Part shown: positions 54,501-64,000 of the stretch, in pieces
How positions within the stretch are numbered: the first letter of the stretch is position 1
Layout: each line of letters opens with the position of its first letter
From: Moritella sp. PE36
GTDB lineage: Bacteria > Pseudomonadota > Gammaproteobacteria > Enterobacterales > Moritellaceae
Direction: 5' to 3'
NCBI RefSeq assembly: GCF_000170855.1
Contig: NZ_ABCQ01000011.1
Coordinates: 50,228 to 114,227, forward strand
Length of the DNA: 64,000 bases
Program-made: the position numbers and the translations under genes
The notes under the pieces: model-generated
The model's database searches: none
What the model was told of the DNA's origin: nothing
Seen by the model: only the letters and a program-made list of their open reading frames with translations

Positions 54501-55742
54501 TTAACCATCGATAAGTAAGGCGGTACGAAGTGCAGCTACCACTTCATCTTGCTGTACATGCGTCATGCCGTGGAATAACGGTAATGAAATTGCCTGTTGA
54601 TAATAATGCTCAGCCGCAGGGAAATCACCATAGGCAAAGCCCATTACCTGATAATATGGCTGAGTATGTACTGGGATGTAATGCAAGTTAACACCAATAC
54701 CCAGCTCGCGTAATTGCCTGAATACTTCTCTCTGAGAAAAAAGCTTCTTAGGACAGTTTTTCTGAGATGCCTGTTTTTTAGATAACGTTGTATTATCAAA
54801 CTTCAGCCCTACGACATACAAATGCCAAGCCGAATTGGTCTGTTTAAGTTGCTTAGGCAAGGTTAGCGGCAAATCGGCTAATAACTGATTATAACGTAAA
54901 GCAAGACGTCGACGCTCAGCAACAAACTGCGTCAATCGCTGCATTTGACTAACCCCTAACGCCGCTTGTAACTCCGTCATCCGGTAATTAAAGCCAAGCT
55001 CTACTTGCTGATAATACCAATCGCCCTGCTCTTCAATTGGCAGTCCAGTGACAGGCGTCATCAAGGTTTTATCGCGAGTAATACCATGACTGCGTAATAA
55101 CGCCATCTTATCAGCTAACGTTTGTTGATTGGTTAATGCAGCGCCGCCTTCTGCGGTGGTCACTATTTTCACCGGATGAAAACTAAATATGGTTATATCA
55201 CTATAGTCTCCACAACCTATCGGTTTATCTTGATAAGTCCCACCAATCGCATGCGCGGCATCTTCAATGATCTTAAAACCGTATTGTAATGATAAGGCAT
55301 GAATAGCGGCCATATCACAGGATTGACCACATAAGTGCACAGGAATAACCACTTTCGGTAGTTTACCTTCTGCTTTAGCGGTAATTAATTTTTTCTCAAG
55401 CGCCTTGGGACAAAGATTATAAGTAATAGGGTCAATATCAACAAAATCAACCTTAGCGCCACAATATAAGCCACAATTCGCCGAAGCTACAAAGGTAATC
55501 GGCGTCGTCCACAACCAATCCCCCACACCAAGGTCTAGCGCTAAACAAGCAAGATGTAAGGCGGATGTAGCGCTGTTACAAGCGACTGCATACTTAGCAC
55601 CAGTATGATCAATCAAGGTCTGCTCAAATAACGGTACTTGCGGACCTTGGGTAAGAAAGTCTGATTGCAATACAGCTATCACAACATCAATGTCTTGTTG
55701 GTTAATATCTTGTTTACCATACGGGATCATGACAACACTCAT
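54501..55742 (-). CDS. pseC: UDP-4-amino-4,6-dideoxy-N-acetyl-beta-L-altrosamine transaminase PseC
   Basis: 413 residues, DegT/DnrJ/EryC1 aminotransferase. GKQDINQQDIDVVIAVLQSDFLTQGPQVPLFE is the PseC-like start. FSFHPVKIVTTAEGGAALTN holds the PLP-binding Lys, and GFNYRMTELQAALG is conserved. It aminates the PseB product. The region 250-310 carries an insertion (TLSKKQASQKNCPKKLFSQ) longer than in typical PseC. Confidence 0.93.
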   Translation of the reverse strand: MSVVMIPYGKQDINQQDIDVVIAVLQSDFLTQGPQVPLFEQTLIDHTGAKYAVACNSATSALHLACLALDLGVGDWLWTTPITFVASANCGLYCGAKVDFVDIDPITYNLCPKALEKKLITAKAEGKLPKVVIPVHLCGQSCDMAAIHALSLQYGFKIIEDAAHAIGGTYQDKPIGCGDYSDITIFSFHPVKIVTTAEGGAALTNQQTLADKMALLRSHGITRDKTLMTPVTGLPIEEQGDWYYQQVELGFNYRMTELQAALGVSQMQRLTQFVAERRRLALRYNQLLADLPLTLPKQLKQTNSAWHLYVVGLKFDNTTLSKKQASQKNCPKKLFSQREVFRQLRELGIGVNLHYIPVHTQPYYQVMGFAYGDFPAAEHYYQQAISLPLFHGMTHVQQDEVVAALRTALLIDG

Positions 55743-55760
55743 TATTAGAAGGCCTTACAA

Positions 55761-56828
<1,068 letters not shown>

Positions 56829-56937
56829 TTAGCGCGAGAAAAACTAAACGCATGTTCAGATACAATTCCCGAGTGTCAAAAAAATCAGCATATCATTAAT
56901 ATCAGCAATAATTATACCGCTTTTAAGCAGATACTAA

Positions 56938-56983
56938 AATCCCCCTCCCCTTACTCTTTTACAAAAGTAGGGTGAGGGGGATT
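56938..56983 (-). terminator. GC-rich hairpin terminator between the glycosyltransferase block and pseB
   Basis: AATCCCCCTC pairs with GAGGGGGATT over 10 bases, with further pairing inside. On the minus strand the stem is followed by TTTTAG. It lies about 25 bases after the end of the GT4 gene. Confidence 0.75.
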
Positions 56984-57005
56984 AAATGCAAAATACGCCA
57001 ATAAA

Positions 57006-58085
57006 TTATAGCTGTTGAAAATATTTCTCAAATTTATCGACAGTATTCTTGGTTGAAAACTCGTTCGCTAATTTTGCTTTACCTGCTACACCAAACTCAG
57101 TAATCGCTTGTGGGTTACAATGGAAAAAACGTACTTTTTCAGCAATTGCATTCGCATCTTTTACTGGTACGACAAATCCTGTCGTGCCATCGACTACTAC
57201 CTCTTTACCACCACCGGTTGTCGTCACGATTGTAGGTGTACCACATGACATAGCCTCCATGACCGCTCGCGGTAAACCTTCGCCACTGATAGACGGTTGT
57301 ACAAGTACATCACAGGCGGTAATGATTTCAGGGGCATCTTTACGATAACCCGTTACATGAATACGAGCTTTCATCGGGTGTTTCGCAATAAGGCTATTGT
57401 AAGGTTCTTGATCAAGTCCCTTACCAACTAATACTAAGTGAAAGTTATCTAAATCTATAAGCTGACTAGCAGCCTCTAACATAACTTCAATGCCTTTACT
57501 TGGCCGCACATTACAAGCACATACCACAGTAAAATCGGTTTCTTTAATACCGAATTCAGATAAATCCGCCGCCTTATGGTCATACCAAGCCAGGTTATGC
57601 CCTTTATGGATAGTAACAACTTGATCTTTACCTTTCCAAGCTTGCTGCAGAATATCCTGTCTTACCGCTTCAGAAACACAAATAACACCATCAACTCGCG
57701 GATGTAAAATAGTAAGGTAAGCACTCGGATCATGACGATATAATCCACCTGTTGTGCCACGATAAGCAACTAACTTAACCGGTAAACCGATACAAGCAAA
57801 AGCCGCATTGGGGATCGTTTTAGAATTGGTTGCATAAACAACATCATAATCATGTTGTTTTAATTCATGTCGTAGGATCTTTATTGTCTCAAAGCATATT
57901 TTACGCTTCGGATAGCCGAATATAACTTTAACTCCAGCCTCTTGATAATAGCTCAAGGCATTTGAATCTTCAGGTATCATAACGGTTACGTCATGCCCTT
58001 TATTAGCAAGACCAATAAATGTTTCAACTTCAGGACGTACGCTATTGTATGCATTGGCAAAACCAGGAAATGCTAATATTCTCAT
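57006..58085 (-). CDS. Glycosyltransferase family 4 protein
   Basis: 359 residues, GT-B fold. The N-terminal acceptor domain is followed by the GT4 donor domain from about 175: CNVRPSKGIEVMLEAASQL, LVGKGLDQEPY, TGYRKDAPEIITACDVLVQPSISGEGLPRAVMEAMSCGTPTIVTTTGGGKEVV with the EGLP and E-x7-E-type active-site pattern. It would add a hexose or related sugar to the surface glycan. Donor and acceptor cannot be read from the sequence. Confidence 0.88.
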   Translation of the reverse strand: MRILAFPGFANAYNSVRPEVETFIGLANKGHDVTVMIPEDSNALSYYQEAGVKVIFGYPKRKICFETIKILRHELKQHDYDVVYATNSKTIPNAAFACIGLPVKLVAYRGTTGGLYRHDPSAYLTILHPRVDGVICVSEAVRQDILQQAWKGKDQVVTIHKGHNLAWYDHKAADLSEFGIKETDFTVVCACNVRPSKGIEVMLEAASQLIDLDNFHLVLVGKGLDQEPYNSLIAKHPMKARIHVTGYRKDAPEIITACDVLVQPSISGEGLPRAVMEAMSCGTPTIVTTTGGGKEVVVDGTTGFVVPVKDANAIAEKVRFFHCNPQAITEFGVAGKAKLANEFSTKNTVDKFEKYFQQL

Positions 58086-58150
58086 TGTTAACCTATCAAA
58101 TTATGTAGTAGTAAAGACCCATTCAGTTGATTACATTAGTCTTTTGGTGC

Positions 58151-58930
58151 TTACTTGGTATGATTCTTTTTATTGTCACTGATATGTTTAAACTTCAACA
58201 ATGTATATTTGTTAAAGGTATATTGAAATTGTATTGCCGCGATCAAAAAACCAATTCGACCATCTAAAAAACCACGACGTAAAAAGTAATGACGGATAAA
58301 AGCAAAAACAGCAGACAAGGAACCTTTTAACATTGAGCCTTTTTTACCTTTGTCATACTTTTCTTGCGCCCAAGCTTCTGCGTAACCAGTACGTTTTTGT
58401 AAATAAATACTCAGGTCAGAAAACGTATAATGCAGCAGGTTATGCTGCAGGTCGATAATTGGCGCGTCTTTACACTCTAAAGATTCGTGCACCATTTTTT
58501 GATTGTAACGATAGCGACTACGGTTATAAATACGCGGTAATTTATCAGGGTACCAACCACTGTGATAAACAAATTCACCACAAAAATGAGTCAATCGGTT
58601 AACACTAAATACCTGTTCATCATTCGCATTGGCTACTGCGGCTTGAATTTCTAACGCTAATTTTTCAGGCACAACTTCATCCGCATCAATTGAAAAGATC
58701 CAATCATTCGTTGCTAAGGCTTCGGCGCGACGTTTCTGCTCACCAAAACCAGGCCAATCTTCGCGGACAAATACCTTATCAGTATATTTTCTGACAATAA
58801 CAAGGGTTGTATCTGTACTGCCTGAATCAACAACTACAATTTCATCAGCCCACATCACAGATTGTAAGCATGCTGCTATTTTACTTTCTTCATTCTTACA
58901 AATTATGCAAACAGAGATCTTGTTATTCAT
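58151..58930 (-). CDS. Glycosyltransferase family 2, WaaE/KdtX-like (LPS core)
   Basis: 259 residues. ISVCIICKNEESKIAACLQSVMWADEIVVVDSGSTD is the GT2 start, IFSIDADEVVPEKLA the metal-binding DxD region, and YPDKLPRIYNRSRYRYNQKMVHESL is shared by WaaE/KdtX beta-1,4-glucosyltransferases of the lipopolysaccharide inner core. A C-terminal hydrophobic helix (about 210-235) fits membrane association. Specificity is inferred. Confidence 0.85.
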   Translation of the reverse strand: MNNKISVCIICKNEESKIAACLQSVMWADEIVVVDSGSTDTTLVIVRKYTDKVFVREDWPGFGEQKRRAEALATNDWIFSIDADEVVPEKLALEIQAAVANANDEQVFSVNRLTHFCGEFVYHSGWYPDKLPRIYNRSRYRYNQKMVHESLECKDAPIIDLQHNLLHYTFSDLSIYLQKRTGYAEAWAQEKYDKGKKGSMLKGSLSAVFAFIRHYFLRRGFLDGRIGFLIAAIQFQYTFNKYTLLKFKHISDNKKNHTK

Positions 58931-59027
58931 TGCTGGAACCTTTATTTAAATATTGAGCGGTATCGACATAGACTTTATCTTAGCAATGACGTTTACAAAC
59001 CATACTATGCCGTTTATAGATGTGTCG

Positions 59028-59768
59028 TTATCGGTTATAATATCTAAATTTAATATTATGAACTGCACGTTTGGTCGTTTCAGATAAGTTGAAAATTTCT
59101 CTTCTTAAACGCCCAGAAAGAGAACGAGAGGCATTTTTTTCATAACCAATATCTGATTCAAAATGAATATCTTCAGAGACACAAGGAGGCTCAAGTCCAA
59201 ACGGTTCGGCACCGTGAATCCAAAAACGGTCCATATAAATATCAACAGCCATGTACCACGCTGTTGAATATTTTAAAAATTTCTTAGCACCATTAGGTGT
59301 TAAAAAATAGCCCATAGTACTCATATGGCCCTTACTTGCTCTATGGATACTAAGATTTCCAATAGTTTCGATAGTTGTAAGTCTTGCTTTGCGTCGACGA
59401 TGTGCGGATAGTCTAACAAACTCATATTTAGAGTCTAATTCCGGCACTAAATCATAGAATTCAATAAAACGCTTTTTATCAATCGCAATATCGTCTTCAA
59501 TAACTATGATAGGTTTGTTCAACTCAACACATTTTTGCCAAAGTAAATAATGACTTGCGTAGCATCCTATCTGACCTTTCGTCAAAGACTTAGATCTGTA
59601 CGCCTGGCTTAATCCATCATCATACATATCCAATATCGAAAGCCTAGATTCATGGCCATTAACGGCTGGGAACATTTCATACTTAACAGGCATTGAATCA
59701 AGTTGCGCTGAGATATATTCTTTTCGCTCAACAGAATGTTCTAAATTTACTACAAAGATATCAGTCAT
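59028..59768 (-). CDS. Glycosyltransferase family 25 (LOS/LPS biosynthesis)
   Basis: 246 residues. IFVVNLEHSVERKEYISAQL at the N-terminus, TKGQIGCYASHYLLWQKCVELNKPIIVIEDDIAID (EDD catalytic block) and YFLTPNGAKKFLKYS with D-x-D-type VDIYMDRFW are the GT25 signatures. Members usually add galactose to lipooligosaccharide. It ends the GT block next to the ligase (stop-to-start gap 5 bp). Confidence 0.85.
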   Translation of the reverse strand: MTDIFVVNLEHSVERKEYISAQLDSMPVKYEMFPAVNGHESRLSILDMYDDGLSQAYRSKSLTKGQIGCYASHYLLWQKCVELNKPIIVIEDDIAIDKKRFIEFYDLVPELDSKYEFVRLSAHRRRKARLTTIETIGNLSIHRASKGHMSTMGYFLTPNGAKKFLKYSTAWYMAVDIYMDRFWIHGAEPFGLEPPCVSEDIHFESDIGYEKNASRSLSGRLRREIFNLSETTKRAVHNIKFRYYNR

Positions 59769-59773
59769 AAATG

Positions 59774-60934
59774 TTAGCGATTAACCCCATAACTTTTAGT
59801 TTTCAGCGTAAAAATTAATAATAAATACATAAACAAAGTAGCGCCATGATTAAAAGGTACATCAGTTAAACCTGCCGTTGCATAAACGATCGAAATCCCT
59901 ATACCTATTTGCTGATTAACGCCAGGCAATAAGAATAGTAGAGGATAAGTTAATAACGCTAATAACAATATTAAGCTAACTATACCGCCACTAACTAAAC
60001 GGTCTATATATTGATTATGATAATGTTTAAATTCAACAAGCCGTTTATATACTCCGCCTCTTGCTACAATTTCATTCAACTTTTCTTGATCTCCATTACC
60101 ATGACCAAGTATCGGCCGCTCAGCTATAACTTCCGGCGATATCATCCACAATTCTAATCTAATGCCAATGGATGAAGTAAAATCACCCGATTTAATTTGG
60201 ACTATTTCAGTGCTAGTTTTATCAATCCGTTGTTGAATCTGAGGTTTCGCAACATATACTCCAATAGATAAAATAACTAAGGTAATTAGCGTATAACGCC
60301 AATTGATATGTTTAATCTTCACTTTCAAAAACAAGATCAGGATAGCGGCGATAACAACACTTAACCATATACCTCTCGTTTGGTTAATAAGTAACGCGGC
60401 AATTGATAGACTAAAACATAATGACAGCATCATTTTATTTCGATTATTTTTTTCATCAAGCAGTAAAACTAACGTTACAATTGCAATAACAGCGCCAATC
60501 GTCGCATGAGGTATCGCGTTGAGCGGCCAATCAACGCGGTGAATTTGAAGATATTCGCTTAAATAATAGGTACTCGACAACACAACTGTAGAGCCTAGAG
60601 CAACCAACCATTTTAAATGGTACTTAGAAAGAAGTATTCGAGGAAAAGTAAGTAGTAAGAGCATAGCACCGAGCAACGCCCTCATTTCTCGAGAACTGGA
60701 ACCGTGATAATAATAGCTAAAAACAGCATATATGGTCAGGGTAAATATTAACCATAAACCTCTATCTCGTAAATTTTGTTTTATTGAATCAAAACCATAA
60801 TGTAATAATGTCGCTGTTATGGATATCAAAATAGCAACAATCATTAATTTATCACCATTTCGAAACAACAACAACCCACTAAAGGCCCATATGAAGGGCA
60901 TTAATATTAGTGCATTGTATAATTTTTCTTTCAT
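59774..60934 (-). CDS. waaL: O-antigen ligase family protein (WaaL-like)
   Basis: 386 residues, about ten membrane helices. RGIWLSVVIAAILILFL carries the conserved Arg of the Wzy/WaaL family, and the periplasmic loop contains RPILGHGNGDQEKLNE and FKHYHNQYIDRLVSGG with the conserved His (HxxxxD pattern). It would ligate the undecaprenyl-linked polymer to lipid A-core, or polymerise it if Wzy. The LPS transferases next to it favour ligase. Confidence 0.8.
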   Translation of the reverse strand: MKEKLYNALILMPFIWAFSGLLLFRNGDKLMIVAILISITATLLHYGFDSIKQNLRDRGLWLIFTLTIYAVFSYYYHGSSSREMRALLGAMLLLLTFPRILLSKYHLKWLVALGSTVVLSSTYYLSEYLQIHRVDWPLNAIPHATIGAVIAIVTLVLLLDEKNNRNKMMLSLCFSLSIAALLINQTRGIWLSVVIAAILILFLKVKIKHINWRYTLITLVILSIGVYVAKPQIQQRIDKTSTEIVQIKSGDFTSSIGIRLELWMISPEVIAERPILGHGNGDQEKLNEIVARGGVYKRLVEFKHYHNQYIDRLVSGGIVSLILLLALLTYPLLFLLPGVNQQIGIGISIVYATAGLTDVPFNHGATLFMYLLLIFTLKTKSYGVNR

Positions 60935-61123
60935 TTTACATCTGACCTTAAGTATATTAGCTAGATAATGACAGCCTAATCAAAGAGCTTATACTAACTT
61001 AACTATAAAGATAGTTCACTCGGTTACTGCTGAATAATAGAAGTTTACAATATTTACAAATATCAAGAGTAGTTTCAGAGAGTTCAGAACCAAGCTGATA
61101 GTCAATATCATGTACACTTGACA

Positions 61124-62317
61124 CTACAATGTTAATAGCTCTTTAATCACACGAGCAATATTATCAACTGCTTTTCCATTATATAATTCAACAGAGCGAC
61201 CGTCATTAAGCTTAGAATATTCTATCTTAATAGCACCCCATAATTCAGATGCTTCAATAATACCGGTAGCTAAGCCATAGCCAGCATAAGACTCTAGCGT
61301 TGAGTATACAGTCTTTTCTATTGACACTAAACCTAGTCCTAAACATTTTCCTTCGAGGCCTACCGTTGAGTTTGCTGTAACGACTAAGTCAACTTTAGCC
61401 AATACTGCATTTAAATCTTCTACCGGTTTAGAAATTTCGCAATATTCATAAGCGTCATAATTATAAACTCGATTAGGGTGGGGTCTGAACACAACCTCAA
61501 TCTTACCTTCTTTTGCTAATCGATTTAACTCCTCTCTAACTTCTATATCTATATTTTCATTCTGGGCGATTACCCCTTTAAACCTTAAATGAGTTTTGGG
61601 AAGATCATCGTCAGCAAGTAAAACTTTAGGCTTTGCTGTTGAAAAATTTGTCCTACATTGCTCTTTAAGACTATCAAATACAGGGCTACCCGTTACAACA
61701 ACATCTGTAGAGCTTAAATTACTGTGATTTAAAACAATACCTTTAAGAGTCTCTGATAATACACAAATTTTAGTCGCTAAGTTATTTTCCACGATATCAA
61801 GCAAACCACCAAAAAAACCAAGATTATCATTAATACAAATACTTGGTATTTGCAACGCTTTAGCTGCAATCAATGCAGCTCTCTCGGCCCTTGGAGAGTT
61901 TGTTGTTACAACTAGGTCAATATCTAATTGCTTTATAATTTTGGTTAAGCTCCTAGTCGGCAATAAACAAGCTCGACCTTCTTCAATAAATTTTTCATGC
62001 GCTAACTTAACACAACCTAGTTCTGTAACAAGATCTGAAAAAGAAGCGCCTAAATAACTAATAGACTCAGCAATAGACACTACATTATCATTTGGAATGT
62101 TCTTAACTAACTCTCGTCCAAAAGTAATGGATTCATTAGTTTTGATACATTCAAAATCATTAAATCCAACATATGGAATACCAGATTTTGACATAAAAGG
62201 TTGGGCTATAGTTAATGCCAAAACTGTAATATCATATTCATTTTTTAAATGGTGATATAACGGAGCAATAATTTTCATATGCCCTCCTCCATAACAAACC
62301 ATCAATAATTTTTTCAT
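61124..62317 (-). CDS. GT-B-fold glycosyltransferase-like protein of unknown specificity
   Basis: 397 residues. The N-terminal MKKLLMVCYGGGHMKIIAPLYHHL opens like UDP-GlcNAc 2-epimerase or glycosyltransferase GT-B proteins. The second half has ATKICVLSETLKGIV, VVVTGSPVFDSL, KPKVLLADDDLP, EVVFRPHPN and LVVTANSTVGLEGKCLGLGLVSIEK, resembling CDP-glycerol transferase-like and surE-type capsule enzymes. I do not recognise the exact family. It has more AT-rich sequence and longer spacers than the pse genes, a hint of separate origin. Confidence 0.65.
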   Translation of the reverse strand: MKKLLMVCYGGGHMKIIAPLYHHLKNEYDITVLALTIAQPFMSKSGIPYVGFNDFECIKTNESITFGRELVKNIPNDNVVSIAESISYLGASFSDLVTELGCVKLAHEKFIEEGRACLLPTRSLTKIIKQLDIDLVVTTNSPRAERAALIAAKALQIPSICINDNLGFFGGLLDIVENNLATKICVLSETLKGIVLNHSNLSSTDVVVTGSPVFDSLKEQCRTNFSTAKPKVLLADDDLPKTHLRFKGVIAQNENIDIEVREELNRLAKEGKIEVVFRPHPNRVYNYDAYEYCEISKPVEDLNAVLAKVDLVVTANSTVGLEGKCLGLGLVSIEKTVYSTLESYAGYGLATGIIEASELWGAIKIEYSKLNDGRSVELYNGKAVDNIARVIKELLTL

Positions 62318-62523
62318 TTAACTCTCGCTGTGAGTAATTTAATCGAACCTACATAATAGTTCGACACTGCCCATACTAAAAATAGTTACAATCATATCTT
62401 GAAAGTATTTGCATTTTCTTAAGATCACAAGGTTCAACACTAAAAAAGTCAACATCAACTTCATTTTATAAATCGACAGTATGTTGATTAAAAGAATGTT
62501 CAGGGCAACCGCATGAGTGTTTA

Positions 62524-63262
62524 TTTTTTAGACGACCCTGCAATCAACACTCTTTCCAACATTACTGTGTTCATCAAGCAATACCTTTGTTTCCCTGCGA
62601 TACTCACCTTCGTTGACTCAGCCCTAAGCATATTGAGAGCCATGTGACGCAGGCAAGACAGGTTTTACGCTCCGTTGCTTTGTATATCAGGCACGTATCT
62701 TCATTCATACTGACGTCAAGTACCCAATGCATCGACTGTATGCCCCAGTGTTCGCGAACAGCACTCGTAGCTTACTTTGCTGTTAATATTTTCGAACTAA
62801 TGTAATAACGGTATTCTTGGCTTGTCGATTTTCCTTTTTCACATCGGAAAACCTCAACCATTATGATGCTTTTTAGCCCTGTCCAACGAGAGAAATTACC
62901 TTCTAAAACATCACAACTTAACACATAGCATTGACGAGACTCTACACGGCCATGACCCGTTGTCAAATTCAATGCCTTGCGCTGTCGTTGTTCTTTGATG
63001 ACTAAAAGATTTCTCTACCGTTTTACGCAATTTACCTTGGTTATTTTTAACCGCAAGTAAGTAGTCCCCGCCTTGATTAACTATGCTTTGGCAATTTTGG
63101 TCTGGCATGCCATCGCATCGATTGTCACGAGAGCGCCACGTAAGTCCAGCATCTTTAAAAGTTCGGGAATGGCGGTGATTCCGTTGCATTTTTGATCTGT
63201 TTTTATCAGCCCAAGTACCAGCTTATTCGAAGTAGCGTAAGCACTAATCATATGGATGGTAC
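62524..63262 (-). pseudogene. ISAs1-family transposase remnant (frameshifted, truncated)
   Basis: Reading the minus strand from 63262: HMISAYATSNKLVLGLIKTDQK, GITAIPELLKMLDLRGALVTIDAMACQTKIA (first catalytic Asp), then in another frame QGGDYLLAVKNNQGKL, then HGRVESRQCYVL with GLKSIIMVEVFR and YYISS, then REHWGIQSMHWVLDVSMNEDTC and a tail LALNMLRAESTKV. At least two frameshifts and a missing N-terminus show decay. It interrupts or borders the polysaccharide region. Confidence 0.85.
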
Positions 63263-63404
63263 TGGTCCTGTCTTACTTCGACATAAGAATAATCTATTAT
63301 AAACTCAAACAGTGGTTTTTCGTGTTGCTCAACAATGACTTTAAACAGTTGATATTCATAATAGCGTCTTCTTATTTGAACTTATCTAATATTATCGATT
63401 ACAT

Positions 63405-64000
63405 TTACTTTATTGTTTCTAAAAACTCAAAAGCAGACCAAAAACCTTCTCCGCCATTTTTATGTCCCTGCCATACTTCTGGGATAAATGGCACATTGGG
63501 ATTATCGCTGTCTAGTAATGACATTAATGCAGGAAAATTAACATCGCCCTTCCCTATTTCAATCCCTTCTCCATCAGCACCTTTAGCATCAACAATATGT
63601 AAGTGCACGTTATATGGAGCAACTTTTTCTACAAATTCGAGCAAGTCCCAACCATAATAACTGCATGACATCATGGAGTGAGAAATATCTAAGCAAATTT
63701 TTATTTTAGGATTGTTTTTACAGAACTCAACTATTTCATCCGCACCAACAAAAAGATTGTGGTAGCTTTGACCACCAAAATGCCATGGGAAAGGGGGCAT
63801 AGTCTGAATAGCAATTGTCACACCATCTAAATCAAGTTCATTCAGCGCTTCTGAAATCAATTGATATTTAGCAGCATTGAGTTTTTCATCAGTAAACCCA
63901 TTACGATTCCAACCACCGGCATTAACAACAATCACAGGATCTTTCGTTTTAGGGAAATATTGATTGAGATTGCGTGTGATATTCACAACGTCTTGCAACA
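63405..64000 (-). CDS. Sugar phosphate isomerase/epimerase-like TIM-barrel protein (partial)
   Basis: At least 198 C-terminal residues; the start lies beyond the window edge (a TTG at 63998 is only the first in-frame start-like codon). VIVVNAGGWNRNGF, VTIAIQTMPPFPWHFGGQSYHNLFVGADEIVEFC, KICLDISHSM (metal-site D and H), NVHLHIVDAKGADGEGIEIGKGDVNF (HxxD) and PFIPEVWQGHKNGGEGFW (Glu) match AP-endonuclease-2-like barrels. Such proteins occur in polysaccharide and sialic acid-type clusters. The reaction is unknown. Confidence 0.8.
   Translation of the reverse strand, partial: LQDVVNITRNLNQYFPKTKDPVIVVNAGGWNRNGFTDEKLNAAKYQLISEALNELDLDGVTIAIQTMPPFPWHFGGQSYHNLFVGADEIVEFCKNNPKIKICLDISHSMMSCSYYGWDLLEFVEKVAPYNVHLHIVDAKGADGEGIEIGKGDVNFPALMSLLDSDNPNVPFIPEVWQGHKNGGEGFWSAFEFLETIK

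Noticed and set aside
63256..63657. 133-residue plus-strand ORF across the end of the IS relic and into the TIM-barrel gene
   Set aside because: It overlaps the minus-strand barrel gene with good family motifs, has no ribosome site or recognisable domain, and its first part is low-complexity AT-rich sequence.

Overview
The window looks like chromosomal DNA from a marine, AT-rich gammaproteobacterium. The Na+-type flagellar motor (PomA/PomB), OmpK/Tsx porins, ExeM nuclease with a GlyGly-CTERM tail, the nrdR-rib-nusB-thiL-pgpA and xseB-ispA-dxs operons and a pseudaminic acid cluster all point to the Vibrio/Moritella/Shewanella neighbourhood. Moritella is my best guess, by protein resemblance only. 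No rRNA, tRNA or CRISPR array was seen.

Layout. 1-1761: 5' part of a ribose (rbs) operon on the minus strand, with a 34-bp perfect palindromic LacI/RbsR-type operator. 2163-2627: a DUF1097 membrane protein behind a pentanucleotide microsatellite. 2890-15117: a nucleic-acid scavenging island with two OmpK/Tsx nucleoside channels, a UshA-type 5'-nucleotidase, a general porin, the extracellular nuclease ExeM, an endonuclease I lipoprotein and a second, nearly identical UshA in inverted orientation. With rbs next door, these genes could cut extracellular DNA, dephosphorylate nucleotides, import nucleosides and use the ribose. 15304-20961: oppABCDF. 21417-23606: secreted lipase and its membrane-anchored foldase. 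23757-25502: pomAB. 25667-28705: xseB-ispA-dxs. An IS3-family element (28757-30184) sits exactly in the loop of the dxs terminator. 30385-36090: dppABCDF. 36750-43170: nrdR-ribD-ribE-ribBA-ribH-nusB and thiL-pgpA. 43345-47751: a DUF4124 protein with repeated motifs, a small lipoprotein, glyA and a torD-like chaperone.

47864-64000 is an envelope polysaccharide region on the minus strand: galU, a UDP-glucuronate 4-epimerase, ugd, then pseI, a pseG-pseH fusion, pseF, pseC and pseB (all enzymes for CMP-pseudaminic acid), then two glycosyltransferases, a GT25 transferase, an O-antigen ligase, a GT-B-like protein, a decayed ISAs1 transposase and a truncated TIM-barrel isomerase-like gene. It would make and attach a pseudaminate-containing surface glycan.

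Three repeat themes run through the spacers. The first is a MITE-like family with 24-bp inverted ends (one 172-bp copy, two ~50-bp deletion derivatives). The second is short tandem repeats of 11-25 bp, several starting at or overlapping stop codons. The third is strong hairpins placed between the binding-protein gene and the first permease gene in both opp and dpp.
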